From assembly GCA_945899335.1 (NCBI GenBank), contig CAMDIP010000038.1, forward strand, positions 1 to 9,465: DNA of 9,465 nt, in the 5' to 3' direction. Numbering within the stretch: position 1 is the stretch's first letter; every line of letters begins with the position of its first letter. Positions 1-7,530 of this stretch are shown here, one piece after another. The stretch is from Bordetella parapertussis (GTDB lineage: Bacteria > Pseudomonadota > Gammaproteobacteria > Burkholderiales > Burkholderiaceae_C). Made by a program: the position numbers and the translations under genes. Below the pieces are notes generated by a model that was not told where the DNA came from, did no database searches, and saw nothing but the letters and a program-made list of their open reading frames with translations.

Positions 1-542
1 CCCGCCATGAAAAGCGCTTCGCTGGCGTAAATATTGCCAACGCCCACCACCACATTACCCGCCAGCAATAGCTGCTTGATGACGGTTTGGCGTTTTTTCA
101 GTGCCTTTGCAAAAAGCTCTGGGTCAAAACTGTCCTCCAAGGGCTCCACGCCCAAGGTTCCCAGCAATTTTTGAGCGACAGGGCTGTCTTGGCTTGGGGC
201 ATAAACCACCGCCCCAAAGCGGCGCGGATCATGCAGGCGCAACAAGCCTTTGTCGGTCAAGCAATTGAAATGGTCGTGAGGACCGGGTGGACTCAAAGCC
301 TCGCCAAAAGACAAAGACCCCGACATCCCAAGATGAATCAATAACAAGCCTCGGCTTAAATCCAGCAAAAGGTATTTTCCCCGCCTGCGAACCCCTAAAA
401 CCACTAGTCCTTGCAAACTGTCGGGGGGGCAACCCAAAGGCCAGCGCAAAGCTTTGCCCATGGCCACATTCGAGATCTTCGCACCAGCGATGCGAGAGGC
501 GAAACTCAGGCGGGTCACTTCAACTTCGGGTAATTCAGGCAT
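1..542 (-). CDS. mutM: Formamidopyrimidine-DNA glycosylase, 3' end cut off by the window edge
   Basis: MutM (Fpg) is a bifunctional DNA glycosylase/AP lyase that removes 8-oxoguanine and other oxidised purines in base-excision repair. About 180 of the usual ~270 residues are present. The protein opens with the family signature MPELPEVEV; Pro2, exposed after Met removal, is the Schiff-base nucleophile and Glu3 is the catalytic acid. Also visible are the RRGKYLLL segment with Lys56, HLGMSGSL with the DNA-intercalating Met73, DPRRFG (Arg108, Phe109) and the helix-two-turn-helix segment [13 protein letters not shown] at 166-178. The C-terminal zinc finger lies beyond position 1. The start at 542 is fixed by the invariant PELPEVE. 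No clear Shine-Dalgarno precedes it. The gene is divergent from the TPR gene across a 39-nt spacer. Identity is essentially certain; completeness of the 3' end cannot be judged. Confidence 0.96.
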   Translation of the reverse strand, partial: MPELPEVEVTRLSFASRIAGAKISNVAMGKALRWPLGCPPDSLQGLVVLGVRRRGKYLLLDLSRGLLLIHLGMSGSLSFGEALSPPGPHDHFNCLTDKGLLRLHDPRRFGAVVYAPSQDSPVAQKLLGTLGVEPLEDSFDPELFAKALKKRQTVIKQLLLAGNVVVGVGNIYASEALFMA

Positions 543-581
543 GGCAAGCAGAATAGAGAATGCTGCGATTATCATTCCACG
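543..581. promoter_or_regulatory. Short divergent spacer between mutM and the TPR-lolB-ispE cluster, candidate overlapping promoters
   Basis: Only 39 nt separate the two divergent start codons, so any promoters must overlap each other or reach into the genes. On the + strand TATCAT (570-575, 5/6 to the sigma70 -10 consensus) lies 6 nt before the TPR start, and TGCGATTAT (564-572) resembles an extended -10. On the - strand the same bases read GATAAT (573-568, 5/6). No convincing -35 element is visible in either direction. This is inference from short motifs only. Confidence 0.3.
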
Positions 582-2345
582 ATGAACTCATATCCTTGTA
601 CATACGCACTGCGCAGTGCTTGGCTTGCTGGCGCAACCAGTTTGGCCCTGTTTTGCGGCACCTTTAACTCTGCTTGGGCACAGCAATCGCTCCCCCCAAA
701 AGAGACTGAAACTGTCCCCATTCAAAACTCCAAACTCAATTCGGAATGGATGTTGCTCATCCTGCTAGGTGAAATGCAAGTCACCCAAGGCAACCCAAGT
801 GCAGGCTACTCCATGATTTTTGAGGCCGCTCGCAAAAGTGGCGATGAAACGGTTTACAAGCGCTCGGTTGAAGTGGCATTGGCAGCACGCTCTGGCCCCT
901 TGGCGCTGGAAAGCGCCAAAGCTTGGAAAAAAGCGCATCCCAAATCGCACGAAGCCAACGGCTATGTGCTGCAAATCCAGATCGCCTTGAACCAACTGAC
1001 AGAAAGCGTGACCACACTGCGCTCGAGCATCAGCTTGTTGCCGCCAGAGCAACAGGCCGAAGGTATCACCGGTATTCCCCAAATTTATTCACAGGTACAA
1101 GACAAAGAATTGGCCAATGCCGTGGTTGAGCAGGCCTTGACGCCCTACACCACCCAAGCAAGCACAGCCGCGGTGAGTTGGGCCACCATCGGGCGTATGC
1201 GCATCTGGGCGAAAAAACTCCCCCAAGCAGTGGAAGCTGCCAAATTGGCGCTGGCCAAATCGCCCGATTCCCCAGAGCCCGCTATGCTGGCCTTAGAGCT
1301 TTTGTCACTGGGCCAATCGCAAGCGGAAGAATTGGTTTTGCAAGCGCTGAAGAAGAACGGACAACCCAATCTTCAACTCAGCTACGCCAGAGTTTTGATT
1401 GATACCCAGCGCTTGAATGATGCCTTGGTGCAACTGCAAAAGCTCTCGCAAGAGATGCCCAATTTCTCAGACGTGTGGCTGCTCTTGGGCGCGGTTCAAG
1501 TCGAGCAAGCACAAGATGAGCAAGCCAAAACTTCTCTGCTGCGCTTTCTTGATCTGGAAAAGGACAAACAAGAGGTACGCGGTCTGTCGCAAGCCTACTT
1601 GATGCTTTCCCAACTCGCCATCAAAGCCAAAAACAACAAAGAAGCCGAGTCATGGCTGAACAAAATTGAAGACCCCGAGCAGCTGACCCAAGTGCAGGTG
1701 CAAAGGGCCAACCTGATCGCTAGCAAAGGCGATATGGCCAAAGCCCGCGCCTTGATCGCGCAACTTCCCAGTAATACCCCCCAAGCCAAGAGAGCCAAGT
1801 TGCAAGCCGAGGTCAAGTTACTGCGCGATTTCAAAAAATACGACGATGCTTATCAAGTATTGACCAAGGCCAGCAAGGACGAACCCGATGACCTCGACCT
1901 GCGCTACGAAGTGGCGATGATGTCTGAAAAATTAGGTCGCTTAGACGAAATGGAAAAGCTCTTGCGCAGCATCATCGCGGCCAAACCGGACTTCCAACAC
2001 GCCTATAACGCCTTGGGTTTCTCCTTGGCTGATCGTAATTTACGTTTGCCTGAAGCACGTGAACTGATTGTCAAAGCTTTGGAATTTGCGCCTGAAGATC
2101 CCTACATTGTCGACAGCTTGGGTTGGGTGGAATTTCGCTTGGGCAACAAGCTTTCAGCTTTGGCCATCTTGGAACGTGCCTATGCCAATCGACCAGACGT
2201 GGAAATCGCCGCACATTTAGGTGAAGTGCATTGGAGCTTGGGTCAGCAAGACAAGGCTAAAAAAATCTGGCGAGAGGCTATGCGCGTTGACCAATCCAAC
2301 GAACTGCTGCAACAGACCTTGAAACGTTTGAAAGTCAAGCTCTGA
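582..2345 (+). CDS. Periplasmic tetratricopeptide-repeat protein, LbcA-position homologue
   Basis: This 587-residue protein is made almost wholly of helical TPR-type repeats. The clearest are near residues 201-230, 297-325, 438-470, 474-504 and 509-571, with typical stretches such as [12 protein letters not shown] and [23 protein letters not shown] arrays are protein-binding scaffolds. Residues 1-33 form a signal peptide (Arg11, hydrophobic stretch, AWA then QQ), so the mature protein should be periplasmic. In Pseudomonas aeruginosa the gene before lolB-ispE-tRNA-Gln-prs-rplY-pth is PA4667 (LbcA), a TPR lipoprotein that delivers peptidoglycan hydrolases to the protease CtpA. Synteny and length support a related role here, but this is inference. 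Unlike LbcA, I see no usable lipobox: Cys25 is preceded by A-L-F. The start at 582 is the only reasonable one for the signal peptide; no Shine-Dalgarno is visible. The stop overlaps the lolB start by one base (TGATG). Confidence 0.88.
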   Translation: MNSYPCTYALRSAWLAGATSLALFCGTFNSAWAQQSLPPKETETVPIQNSKLNSEWMLLILLGEMQVTQGNPSAGYSMIFEAARKSGDETVYKRSVEVALAARSGPLALESAKAWKKAHPKSHEANGYVLQIQIALNQLTESVTTLRSSISLLPPEQQAEGITGIPQIYSQVQDKELANAVVEQALTPYTTQASTAAVSWATIGRMRIWAKKLPQAVEAAKLALAKSPDSPEPAMLALELLSLGQSQAEELVLQALKKNGQPNLQLSYARVLIDTQRLNDALVQLQKLSQEMPNFSDVWLLLGAVQVEQAQDEQAKTSLLRFLDLEKDKQEVRGLSQAYLMLSQLAIKAKNNKEAESWLNKIEDPEQLTQVQVQRANLIASKGDMAKARALIAQLPSNTPQAKRAKLQAEVKLLRDFKKYDDAYQVLTKASKDEPDDLDLRYEVAMMSEKLGRLDEMEKLLRSIIAAKPDFQHAYNALGFSLADRNLRLPEARELIVKALEFAPEDPYIVDSLGWVEFRLGNKLSALAILERAYANRPDVEIAAHLGEVHWSLGQQDKAKKIWREAMRVDQSNELLQQTLKRLKVKL

Positions 2346-2863
2346 TGCTTTGCATCAAACGATGCGCGCTTACGCTTGGCTGTGCCCTGCTTGTTGTGCT
2401 AACTGCTTGCAGTACTGCACCGCGCCATGTGGCAGTGGACCCCACAAATCCCGAGGCGATAGGCCACTGGGAGGGCCGCTTAACCCTAAGGATAGCGAAA
2501 AACCCTCCCGAGCAATTCAGCACCAGTTTTGAAATGACGGGCCGTCCAGAGCAAGGGCAACTTAGCTTCTTGTCCCCCTTGGGTACCACCATGGCGATGG
2601 TTCGCTGGAACCCGCAAGGCGCGAACTTACAGCAAGGCTCAGAGGTGCAAAATTTTGCCTCTATGGACGAGTTAACTCTGCGCCTCACAGGCGCAGCCTT
2701 GCCTTTGCTGCAGTTGATGGCTTGGCTAGACCACACCGGCCCGCCTGTCAATGGCTGGCAAATCAATGCGCAAGCCTTGAAGTCTGGCCGTCGCGTCATG
2801 GCTGAGCGGCAACAACCAATGCCCGCTTTGCAGTTGACGGTGCTGCTAGACCCCAACCCCTGA
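2345..2863 (+). CDS. lolB: Outer-membrane lipoprotein receptor LolB
   Basis: LolB is the last component of the Lol pathway: it takes lipoproteins from the periplasmic carrier LolA and inserts them into the outer membrane. This 172-residue protein has a lipoprotein signal with a classic lipobox, LTAC, and acylated Cys22. Ser at +2 fits outer-membrane sorting. The mature part carries LolB-like features: HWEGRLTLRI, then SFLSPLGTTMAMVRW, which corresponds to the NPLGSTELEL segment of the E. coli protein, and the LTGAALPLLQLMAWLDH helix region. It is shorter than E. coli LolB (207 residues), as is common in beta-proteobacteria. The ATG shares its A with the TGA of the TPR gene, so translation is probably coupled. 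ispE follows after 15 nt. Overall sequence similarity in this family is low, so the call rests on lipobox, motifs and the lolB-ispE-prs neighbourhood together. Confidence 0.9.
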   Translation: MLCIKRCALTLGCALLVVLTACSTAPRHVAVDPTNPEAIGHWEGRLTLRIAKNPPEQFSTSFEMTGRPEQGQLSFLSPLGTTMAMVRWNPQGANLQQGSEVQNFASMDELTLRLTGAALPLLQLMAWLDHTGPPVNGWQINAQALKSGRRVMAERQQPMPALQLTVLLDPNP

Positions 2864-2878
2864 AGCCCGTTTGTTGCC

Positions 2879-3724
2879 ATGAAGTCCTTGCACCATGTCC
2901 CTGCGCCAGGCAAATTGAATTTGTTTTTGCACATCACTGGCCGACGTACCGATGGCTATCACTTGCTGCAATCGGCATTTATGTTGATTGACTGGTGGGA
3001 TGTGCTGCACTTTGACTTGCGCGAAGACGGCCAACTTTTGCGCCAAGACCTTGGCAGCCCTTTGCCTGCGGTTGACCTTTGCATTAAGGCTGCACAATCG
3101 TTGCAAAAAGCCAGTGGCACACCACAAGGTGCCCTGATTCGGGTACAAAAAAACCTTCCCTCTGAAGCAGGCTTGGGTGGCGGCTCCTCAGACGCCGCCA
3201 CCACCTTGCTAGCTTTGAACCGACTTTGGGGGCTGCATTGGCCGTTATCGCGTCTACTTCCTCTGGGAGCTTCCTTGGGCGCAGATGTGCCATTTTTTTT
3301 AGGCGGTCGCAACGCCTGGGTGCAAGGCATTGGCGAACAACTCCAGGCAATGGATTTGCCGCCTGCGCGTTTTGTGGTGCTTAAGCCCGAGCAAGGACTG
3401 TCCACAGCAACAATATTTCAAGACCCTGCGCTGTCTCGCGATTCTCAGCCTGCTACAATGACGGACTTTGCTGCACAGCCTTACGCCTTTGGGCGCAATG
3501 ACTTGCAAGCTGTTGCCCAAAGGTTGTGTCCCGAGGTAAACCAAGCCCTTAACTGGCTGGAAAACCAAAGTTTGCAGCCAAGGATGACAGGTTCAGGTAG
3601 TGCGGTGTTTGCCAAGATCGAGCCATCGACGGTGTTACCCCACCCACCCGATGGATGGACTTGGCGAATTTGCAGCAATTTGGAGGTTCATCCTTTGCAC
3701 CGATGGGTCTCCTGCGACGATTAG
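2879..3724 (+). CDS. ispE: 4-diphosphocytidyl-2-C-methyl-D-erythritol kinase
   Basis: IspE phosphorylates the 2-hydroxyl of CDP-methylerythritol with ATP, a step of the MEP pathway to isopentenyl diphosphate. The 281-residue length matches the family (E. coli 283). Substrate-binding residues start with APGKLNLFLHI (Lys12) and RRTDGYHLL. The GHMP-kinase ATP-binding glycine loop is PSEAGLGGGSSDAA at 94-107. The catalytic Asp is Asp136 in GADVPFF, and the C-terminal GHMP motif is MTGSGSAVF at 236-244. All key positions look intact, so the enzyme should be active. The gene lies 15 nt after lolB with no strong Shine-Dalgarno, and 33 nt before a tRNA-Gln gene, which suggests the tRNA may be co-transcribed. 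The start is chosen because the family begins only a few residues before the conserved PAxKLNLFL. Confidence 0.96.
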   Translation: MKSLHHVPAPGKLNLFLHITGRRTDGYHLLQSAFMLIDWWDVLHFDLREDGQLLRQDLGSPLPAVDLCIKAAQSLQKASGTPQGALIRVQKNLPSEAGLGGGSSDAATTLLALNRLWGLHWPLSRLLPLGASLGADVPFFLGGRNAWVQGIGEQLQAMDLPPARFVVLKPEQGLSTATIFQDPALSRDSQPATMTDFAAQPYAFGRNDLQAVAQRLCPEVNQALNWLENQSLQPRMTGSGSAVFAKIEPSTVLPHPPDGWTWRICSNLEVHPLHRWVSCDD

Positions 3725-3757
3725 CTGGAAGCTTGTTGAAAGACAAGTCTCCCGTGT

Positions 3758-3834
3758 AGGGGAGTCGCCAAGTTGGTTAAGGCACTGGATTTTGATTCCA
3801 GCATGCGAAGGTTCGAATCCTTCTTCCCCTGCCA
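3758..3834 (+). tRNA. tRNA-Gln, anticodon TTG
   Basis: The 77-nt sequence folds as a complete tRNA. The acceptor stem is AGGGGAG/TTCCCCT (last pair G-T). The D-arm is GCC/GGC with a loop containing GG. The anticodon stem is CTGGA/TCCAG around loop TTTTGAT, giving anticodon TTG. The T-arm is GAAGG-TTCGAAT-CCTTC, followed by discriminator G and an encoded CCA. The 5' half TCGCCAAG and the anticodon arm resemble E. coli tRNA-Gln closely. It reads CAA and, by wobble, CAG. Its position between ispE and prs is also seen in Pseudomonas. No clear own promoter is visible, so processing from an ispE read-through transcript is possible. Confidence 0.97.
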
Positions 3835-3843
3835 CCCTTTTTC

Positions 3844-3859
3844 CACTTCGCCGGAAGTG
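3844..3859. repeat. Small perfect hairpin between tRNA-Gln and prs
   Basis: CACTTC-GCCG-GAAGTG is a perfect 6-bp inverted repeat with a 4-nt loop, 9 nt after the tRNA CCA end. A short T run (3838-3842) precedes rather than follows it, so it is not a canonical intrinsic terminator. It could act as a 3' processing or stability element for the tRNA transcript, or be chance. The rest of the 95-nt gap to prs shows no strong promoter; GTGACG (3857-3862) with ACTATT (3880-3885) at 17-nt spacing is only a weak candidate. Confidence 0.3.
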
Positions 3860-3929
3860 ACGTTCAGCGGCATTTCTGCACTATTGCTGGCTGTTTGTCC
3901 TTCCTTTTTGTCCACCACTCAAGCTAGCC

Positions 3930-4904
3930 ATGTCAAACGCTCCCTCCGATTTCATGGTCTTTACCGGCAATGCCAACCCTGTTTTGGCCGCCGAAATCGC
4001 AGAGCACCTGGGCATCAAACTGGGCGCTGCTGATGTTGGACGTTTTTCGGACGGCGAAGTCACCGTCGAAATCAACCAAAACGTCCGTGCCCGCGACGTT
4101 TTTGTGGTGCAGTCGACCTGCTACCCCACCAACGAAAACCTGATGGAATTGATGATCATGGTCGACGCTTTAAAGCGGGCTTCGGCCGAACGCATCAGCG
4201 CTGTCATCCCTTATTTCGGCTATGCCCGCCAAGACCGCCGTCCGCGCTCTTCAAGGGTGCCCATCTCAGCCAAGGTTGTTGCCGATTTACTGCAAACCGT
4301 TGGCGTGGCGCGGGTGCTAACCATGGATTTGCATGCAGATCAAATCCAAGGCTTTTTCGATATCCCTGTCGACAATATTTACGCCTCGCCCGTTTTGTTG
4401 GGCGATTTGCGTTTGCAAAACTACGACGACCTGATTGTGGTGTCTCCCGATGTGGGCGGCGTGGTGAGGGCTCGCGCTTTGGCCAAGCAACTGGATTGCG
4501 ATTTGGCCATTATTGACAAACGCCGACCCAGAGCAAATGTGTCCGAGGTCATGCACGTCATTGGCGACATTGAAGGCCGCAACTGCGTGGTCATGGACGA
4601 CATGATTGACACTGCAGGTACCTTGGTCAAAGCTGCCGAGGTGCTCAAGCAACGGGGTGCCAAGAAGGTCTATGCCTATTGCACCCACCCGATTTTTTCT
4701 GGCCCTGCCATTGATCGCATCTCCGATGGCGCAGCCCTTGACGAAGTCGTCGTCACCAACACCATTCCGCTCAACGCGCAAGCGTTGGCATGTTCCAAGA
4801 TTCGCCAACTCTCGGTGGCGCCGCTGATCGCAGAAACGATTCAGCGCATCGCCAAAGGAGAGTCGGTCATGAGTTTGTTCTCTGATCAGGACCAGCTTTT
4901 TTAA
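3930..4904 (+). CDS. prs: Ribose-phosphate pyrophosphokinase (PRPP synthetase)
   Basis: Prs transfers pyrophosphate from ATP to ribose 5-phosphate, making PRPP for purine, pyrimidine, NAD, histidine and tryptophan synthesis; it acts in the cytosol as a homohexamer. The 324 residues cover the whole family (E. coli 315). Visible motifs are [23 protein letters not shown], the ATP-binding [11 protein letters not shown] (94-104), [11 protein letters not shown] with catalytic His135, [13 protein letters not shown], the flexible-loop [13 protein letters not shown] with Lys197, and the PRPP-binding loop [10 protein letters not shown] (222-231), where Ala replaces one Gly of the usual DTGGT. The first 8 residues before MVFTGNANP are a common beta-proteobacterial lead, so I keep the ATG at 3930; Met9 is the alternative. 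Neither start has a strong Shine-Dalgarno. Confidence 0.97.
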   Translation: MSNAPSDFMVFTGNANPVLAAEIAEHLGIKLGAADVGRFSDGEVTVEINQNVRARDVFVVQSTCYPTNENLMELMIMVDALKRASAERISAVIPYFGYARQDRRPRSSRVPISAKVVADLLQTVGVARVLTMDLHADQIQGFFDIPVDNIYASPVLLGDLRLQNYDDLIVVSPDVGGVVRARALAKQLDCDLAIIDKRRPRANVSEVMHVIGDIEGRNCVVMDDMIDTAGTLVKAAEVLKQRGAKKVYAYCTHPIFSGPAIDRISDGAALDEVVVTNTIPLNAQALACSKIRQLSVAPLIAETIQRIAKGESVMSLFSDQDQLF

Positions 4905-4922
4905 GCTCTATTCCAGTCAGAA

Positions 4923-4942
4923 AACAACACAGCGGGGTTGTT
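4923..4942 (+). other. Weak hairpin in the prs-rplY gap
   Basis: AACAAC (4923-4928) and GTTGTT (4937-4942) are perfectly complementary, with a further internal C-G pair possible around an AGCG loop. It lies 18 nt after the prs stop and 61 nt before rplY. No T run follows, so it is a poor intrinsic terminator; it may be part of the rplY leader RNA. The remaining gap (4943-5003) holds the rplY ribosome-binding site and nothing else I can name. Confidence 0.3.
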
Positions 4943-5003
4943 CGCAGCCCTTTATTGAAACCGAAGTCACATTGGTCGCGGTGGACTTCATCAGGAGAAG
5001 AAA

Positions 5004-5630
5004 ATGAAATTTGTCGCTTTTGAGCGCGCTAAGCAAGGTACGGGTGCGAGCCGCCGTCTTCGCATCACCGGTCGCACGCCCGGTATCGTCTATGGTGGCA
5101 AGGCGCATCAGCCTCAGTCCATTGAACTCGACCACAACGCACTGTGGCACGCACTGAAAAAAGAGGCTTTCCACGCCACCATCCTAGAGATGGAGTTGGC
5201 TGGTCAAACCTCCAAAGTGTTGCTACGCGATGTGCAATACCACCCCTTCAAACAGTTGGTTCTGCACATCGACTTCCAACGCGTAGAAGCCGATACGGTT
5301 TTGCATATGAAAGTGCCATTGCACTTCAGCGGCCAAGAAAACTCACCCGCTGTCAAAGCCGATGCTTGTTTGGTCAACCCTGTTATGAACGAATTGGAAA
5401 TCACCTGCTTGCCAGCAGATTTGCCCGAGTTCATCGCTGTCGATTTGAGTGACTTGAAAAAAGGTCATTCGCTGCACGTCACCGATATCAGCTTGCCCAA
5501 GGGCGTCAAAGCAGTGGTTCACGGTAAAAACAACCCTGTGTTAGTTAGTGTGGTGTCCGTTGCGGAAGAAGTTGCCCCTGAAGTGGCAGCTCCTGCAGCA
5601 GCTCCTGCCAAAGGCAAAGGCAAGAAGTAA
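5004..5630 (+). CDS. rplY: 50S ribosomal protein L25, Ctc/TL5 type with C-terminal domain
   Basis: L25 binds 5S rRNA in the large ribosomal subunit. This is the long, two-domain form (208 residues against 94 in E. coli). The N-terminal 5S-binding domain (about 1-94) shows [30 protein letters not shown] and LHIDFQRV. The TL5/Ctc C-terminal beta domain follows (about 98-184). It ends in a low-complexity Ala/Pro/Lys tail from about 190. A strong AGGAG (4993-4997), 6 nt before the ATG, fixes the start and is among the best ribosome-binding sites in the window, as expected for a highly expressed gene. It follows prs by 99 nt and is closed by an intrinsic terminator. Confidence 0.96.
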   Translation: MKFVAFERAKQGTGASRRLRITGRTPGIVYGGKAHQPQSIELDHNALWHALKKEAFHATILEMELAGQTSKVLLRDVQYHPFKQLVLHIDFQRVEADTVLHMKVPLHFSGQENSPAVKADACLVNPVMNELEITCLPADLPEFIAVDLSDLKKGHSLHVTDISLPKGVKAVVHGKNNPVLVSVVSVAEEVAPEVAAPAAAPAKGKGKK

Positions 5631-5648
5631 TTCTTTGCGTCGGCTATT

Positions 5649-5677
5649 AAAAAGCCCGCTTCAAGCGGGCTTTTTTT
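5649..5677 (+). terminator. Rho-independent terminator after rplY
   Basis: A GC-rich stem AGCCCGC/GCGGGCT (5653-5659 with 5665-5671) closes a TTCAA loop. Four A residues before the stem face a run of seven T residues (5671-5677). It begins 18 nt after the rplY stop. This is a textbook intrinsic terminator and should separate rplY transcription from pth. Confidence 0.93.
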
Positions 5678-5691
5678 CGTCCAAACACTTC

Positions 5692-5784
5692 CGTCATTGC
5701 GAGCAAAGCGAAGTAACCCCAGTCATTGCGAGCGAAGCGAAGCAATCTCTCGTCGCGTGTCGCAGGTTCGACCTCGGGATGACG
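5692..5784. repeat. Dispersed-type intergenic repeat: two tandem 29-nt units plus an inverted end
   Basis: Two direct copies of a 29-nt unit beginning GTCATTGCGAG lie head to tail at 5693-5721 and 5722-5750. By eye they agree at 24 of 29 positions; the second continues CGAAGCGAAGCAATC. The island ends with CTCGGGATGACG (5773-5784), the reverse complement of CGTCATCCCGAG, which matches the left end CGTCATTGCGAG (5692-5703) at 10 of 12 positions. The whole thus has imperfect terminal inverted repeats, like a small non-autonomous element. A short internal palindrome AGGT-TCG-ACCT sits at 5764-5774. Sequences of this GTCATTGCGAG...GAAGCAATC type are known as scattered intergenic repeats in many unrelated bacteria; that is from memory and was not searched here. 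No protein is encoded. Confidence 0.75.
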
Positions 5785-5794
5785 GGTAGATAAT
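5768..5794 (+). promoter_or_regulatory. Candidate pth promoter partly inside the repeat
   Basis: GATAAT (5789-5794) matches the sigma70 -10 hexamer at 5 of 6 positions. TCGACC (5768-5773) is a weak -35 candidate (4/6) at a short 15-nt spacing. A promoter is expected here because a strong terminator lies just upstream. The -10 ends 6 nt before the pth ATG, so a transcript from it would start at or next to the start codon. Confidence 0.35.
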
Positions 5795-5800
5795 TCCCGC

Positions 5801-6484
5801 ATGATCAAATTGTTTGTTGGCTTGGGCAACCCAGGCGCTGAATATGAGCACACCCGCCACAACGCTGGGTTTTGGTTCATCGATCAGCTCGCCCAGCAAC
5901 TCAAAGCACCATTACAGCCAGAGAAAAACTTCCATGGCTGGGCTGCACGTACCACGCTTCAAGGGCAGACGCTGTGGCTACTCAAACCCGCCACCTTCAT
6001 GAACCTGTCGGGCAAATCGGTGGCAGCGTTGGCGAAGTTTTACAAAATTGCCCCCGAGAACATGCTGGTCGCACACGACGAGCTAGACCTGGTGCCTGGC
6101 GAAGCCAAACTCAAACTCGGTGGCGGCCACGCCGGCCACAACGGCTTGCGCGATATCCATGCCCAAATGGGCACAGACGCCTACTGGCGCTTGCGCCTAG
6201 GCATTGGCCACCCTGGTGTCAAGTCGGAAGTGGTTCACTGGGTTTTGAAGAAACCTGCACCTGAGCAGCGAATATTGATTGACACTTCCATCGACCGCAG
6301 CCTTCAAGCCTTAGCCTGCTTGGTAAGCGGTGAGATGGAAAAAGCCATGCAAATGGTGCACACCAGCAAGCCGCCCAGGCCCAAACCGCCACGTCCGGCG
6401 GCGGCTTCTCCTTTAAAGGAAGGCGCTTCGCATGAAAAAAATCCTCCCCCTGTTGACCCCAATGCTGGGCCTGACACTGTTTAG
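5801..6484 (+). CDS. pth: Peptidyl-tRNA hydrolase with extended C-terminal tail
   Basis: Pth cleaves the ester bond of peptidyl-tRNAs released by stalled ribosomes, recycling tRNA. The catalytic core (1-187) matches the bacterial family well: [19 protein letters not shown] with Asn10 and catalytic His20, FMNLSG with Asn68, AHDELDL with Asp93, and [12 protein letters not shown] with Asn114. These numbers equal those of E. coli Pth. The protein is 227 residues against 194 in E. coli: after a Pro/Arg/Lys stretch typical of Burkholderiales ([10 protein letters not shown]) it continues about 28 residues of low-complexity sequence to a TAG at 6482. Its last 17 codons overlap the start of the next gene by 53 nt. 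No Shine-Dalgarno precedes the ATG; the start is fixed by the conserved [11 protein letters not shown]. Confidence 0.96.
   Translation: MIKLFVGLGNPGAEYEHTRHNAGFWFIDQLAQQLKAPLQPEKNFHGWAARTTLQGQTLWLLKPATFMNLSGKSVAALAKFYKIAPENMLVAHDELDLVPGEAKLKLGGGHAGHNGLRDIHAQMGTDAYWRLRLGIGHPGVKSEVVHWVLKKPAPEQRILIDTSIDRSLQALACLVSGEMEKAMQMVHTSKPPRPKPPRPAAASPLKEGASHEKNPPPVDPNAGPDTV
6415..6423 (+). promoter_or_regulatory. Ribosome-binding site inside pth for the small secreted protein
   Basis: AAAGGAAGG lies 8 nt before the ATG at 6432, inside the pth tail-coding sequence. It supports independent initiation of the overlapping gene in the +1 frame relative to pth and decides that start. Confidence 0.6.
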
Positions 6485-6726
6485 CCTGTCGCTGGCTACC
6501 TCCCCCACCCTTCACGCCAAACCCAAAGAAAAACCCGCCCTGCTGTGCGAGCACGAAGGCCAAATGAAACCTTGCGAAGACTCTCAGTCGGACAAGGTGG
6601 CTGACAAAGGCAAACCTCGCGCCTTCAAAGCGCAGGGTAGCGATGGAGTGATGGACAAAACCAAAGTCAAGGCTAAAAAGAAAAAAACCAAGACGAAAAA
6701 GGCGCGTAAAGCAGTGCCAGTTGAAT

Positions 6727-6728
<2 letters not shown>
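6432..6728 (+). CDS. Small exported lysine-rich protein of unknown function
   Basis: I do not recognise a family for this 98-residue protein. Residues 1-29 form a good Sec signal peptide: MKK, then a long Leu-rich core, with LHA as the likely cleavage site before KPKEK. The mature part has two cysteines, Cys39 and Cys48 ([14 protein letters not shown]), that could form a disulphide in the periplasm. A hydrophilic linker follows, then a strongly basic tail at 77-93 rich in KAKKKK-type repeats. Such a tail could bind nucleic acid, lipopolysaccharide or another anionic surface; this is only inference. The gene begins inside pth with its own ribosome-binding site and ends 11 nt before the convergent ferredoxin gene. 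Signal peptide and ribosome-binding site make a real gene likely, but the lysine-rich half is low complexity and would give weak database matches. Confidence 0.72.
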
Positions 6729-7499
<771 letters not shown>

Positions 7500-7530
7500 G
7501 AATGCTCCTAGACGCGAACAGTTCGGGGCA

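Noticed and set aside
2335..2937. 200-residue open frame on the - strand opposite lolB
   Set aside because: It is antisense to a well-supported lolB with lipobox and family motifs, and shows no domain or ribosome-binding site of its own.
3838..3859. T run and hairpin after tRNA-Gln as an intrinsic terminator
   Set aside because: The T run precedes the hairpin instead of following it, so the order is wrong for a + strand terminator.
4317..4808. 163-residue open frame on the - strand opposite prs
   Set aside because: It is the reverse shadow of the strongly conserved prs coding sequence, with no recognisable protein features.
5692..5784. CRISPR array or riboswitch before pth
   Set aside because: Only two adjacent units without spacers are present, with no cas genes, and I see no known riboswitch aptamer pattern.
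5647..5880. 77-residue open frame on the - strand across the repeat island, containing [21 protein letters not shown]
   Set aside because: It is a translation of the dispersed repeat and antisense to pth; such frames are frequent spurious annotations.
6654..6712. Lysine-rich end of the small protein as a nucleoid histone-like protein such as an H1 homologue
   Set aside because: The protein carries a clear signal peptide, so it should be exported; the basic tail alone does not establish a histone-like role.
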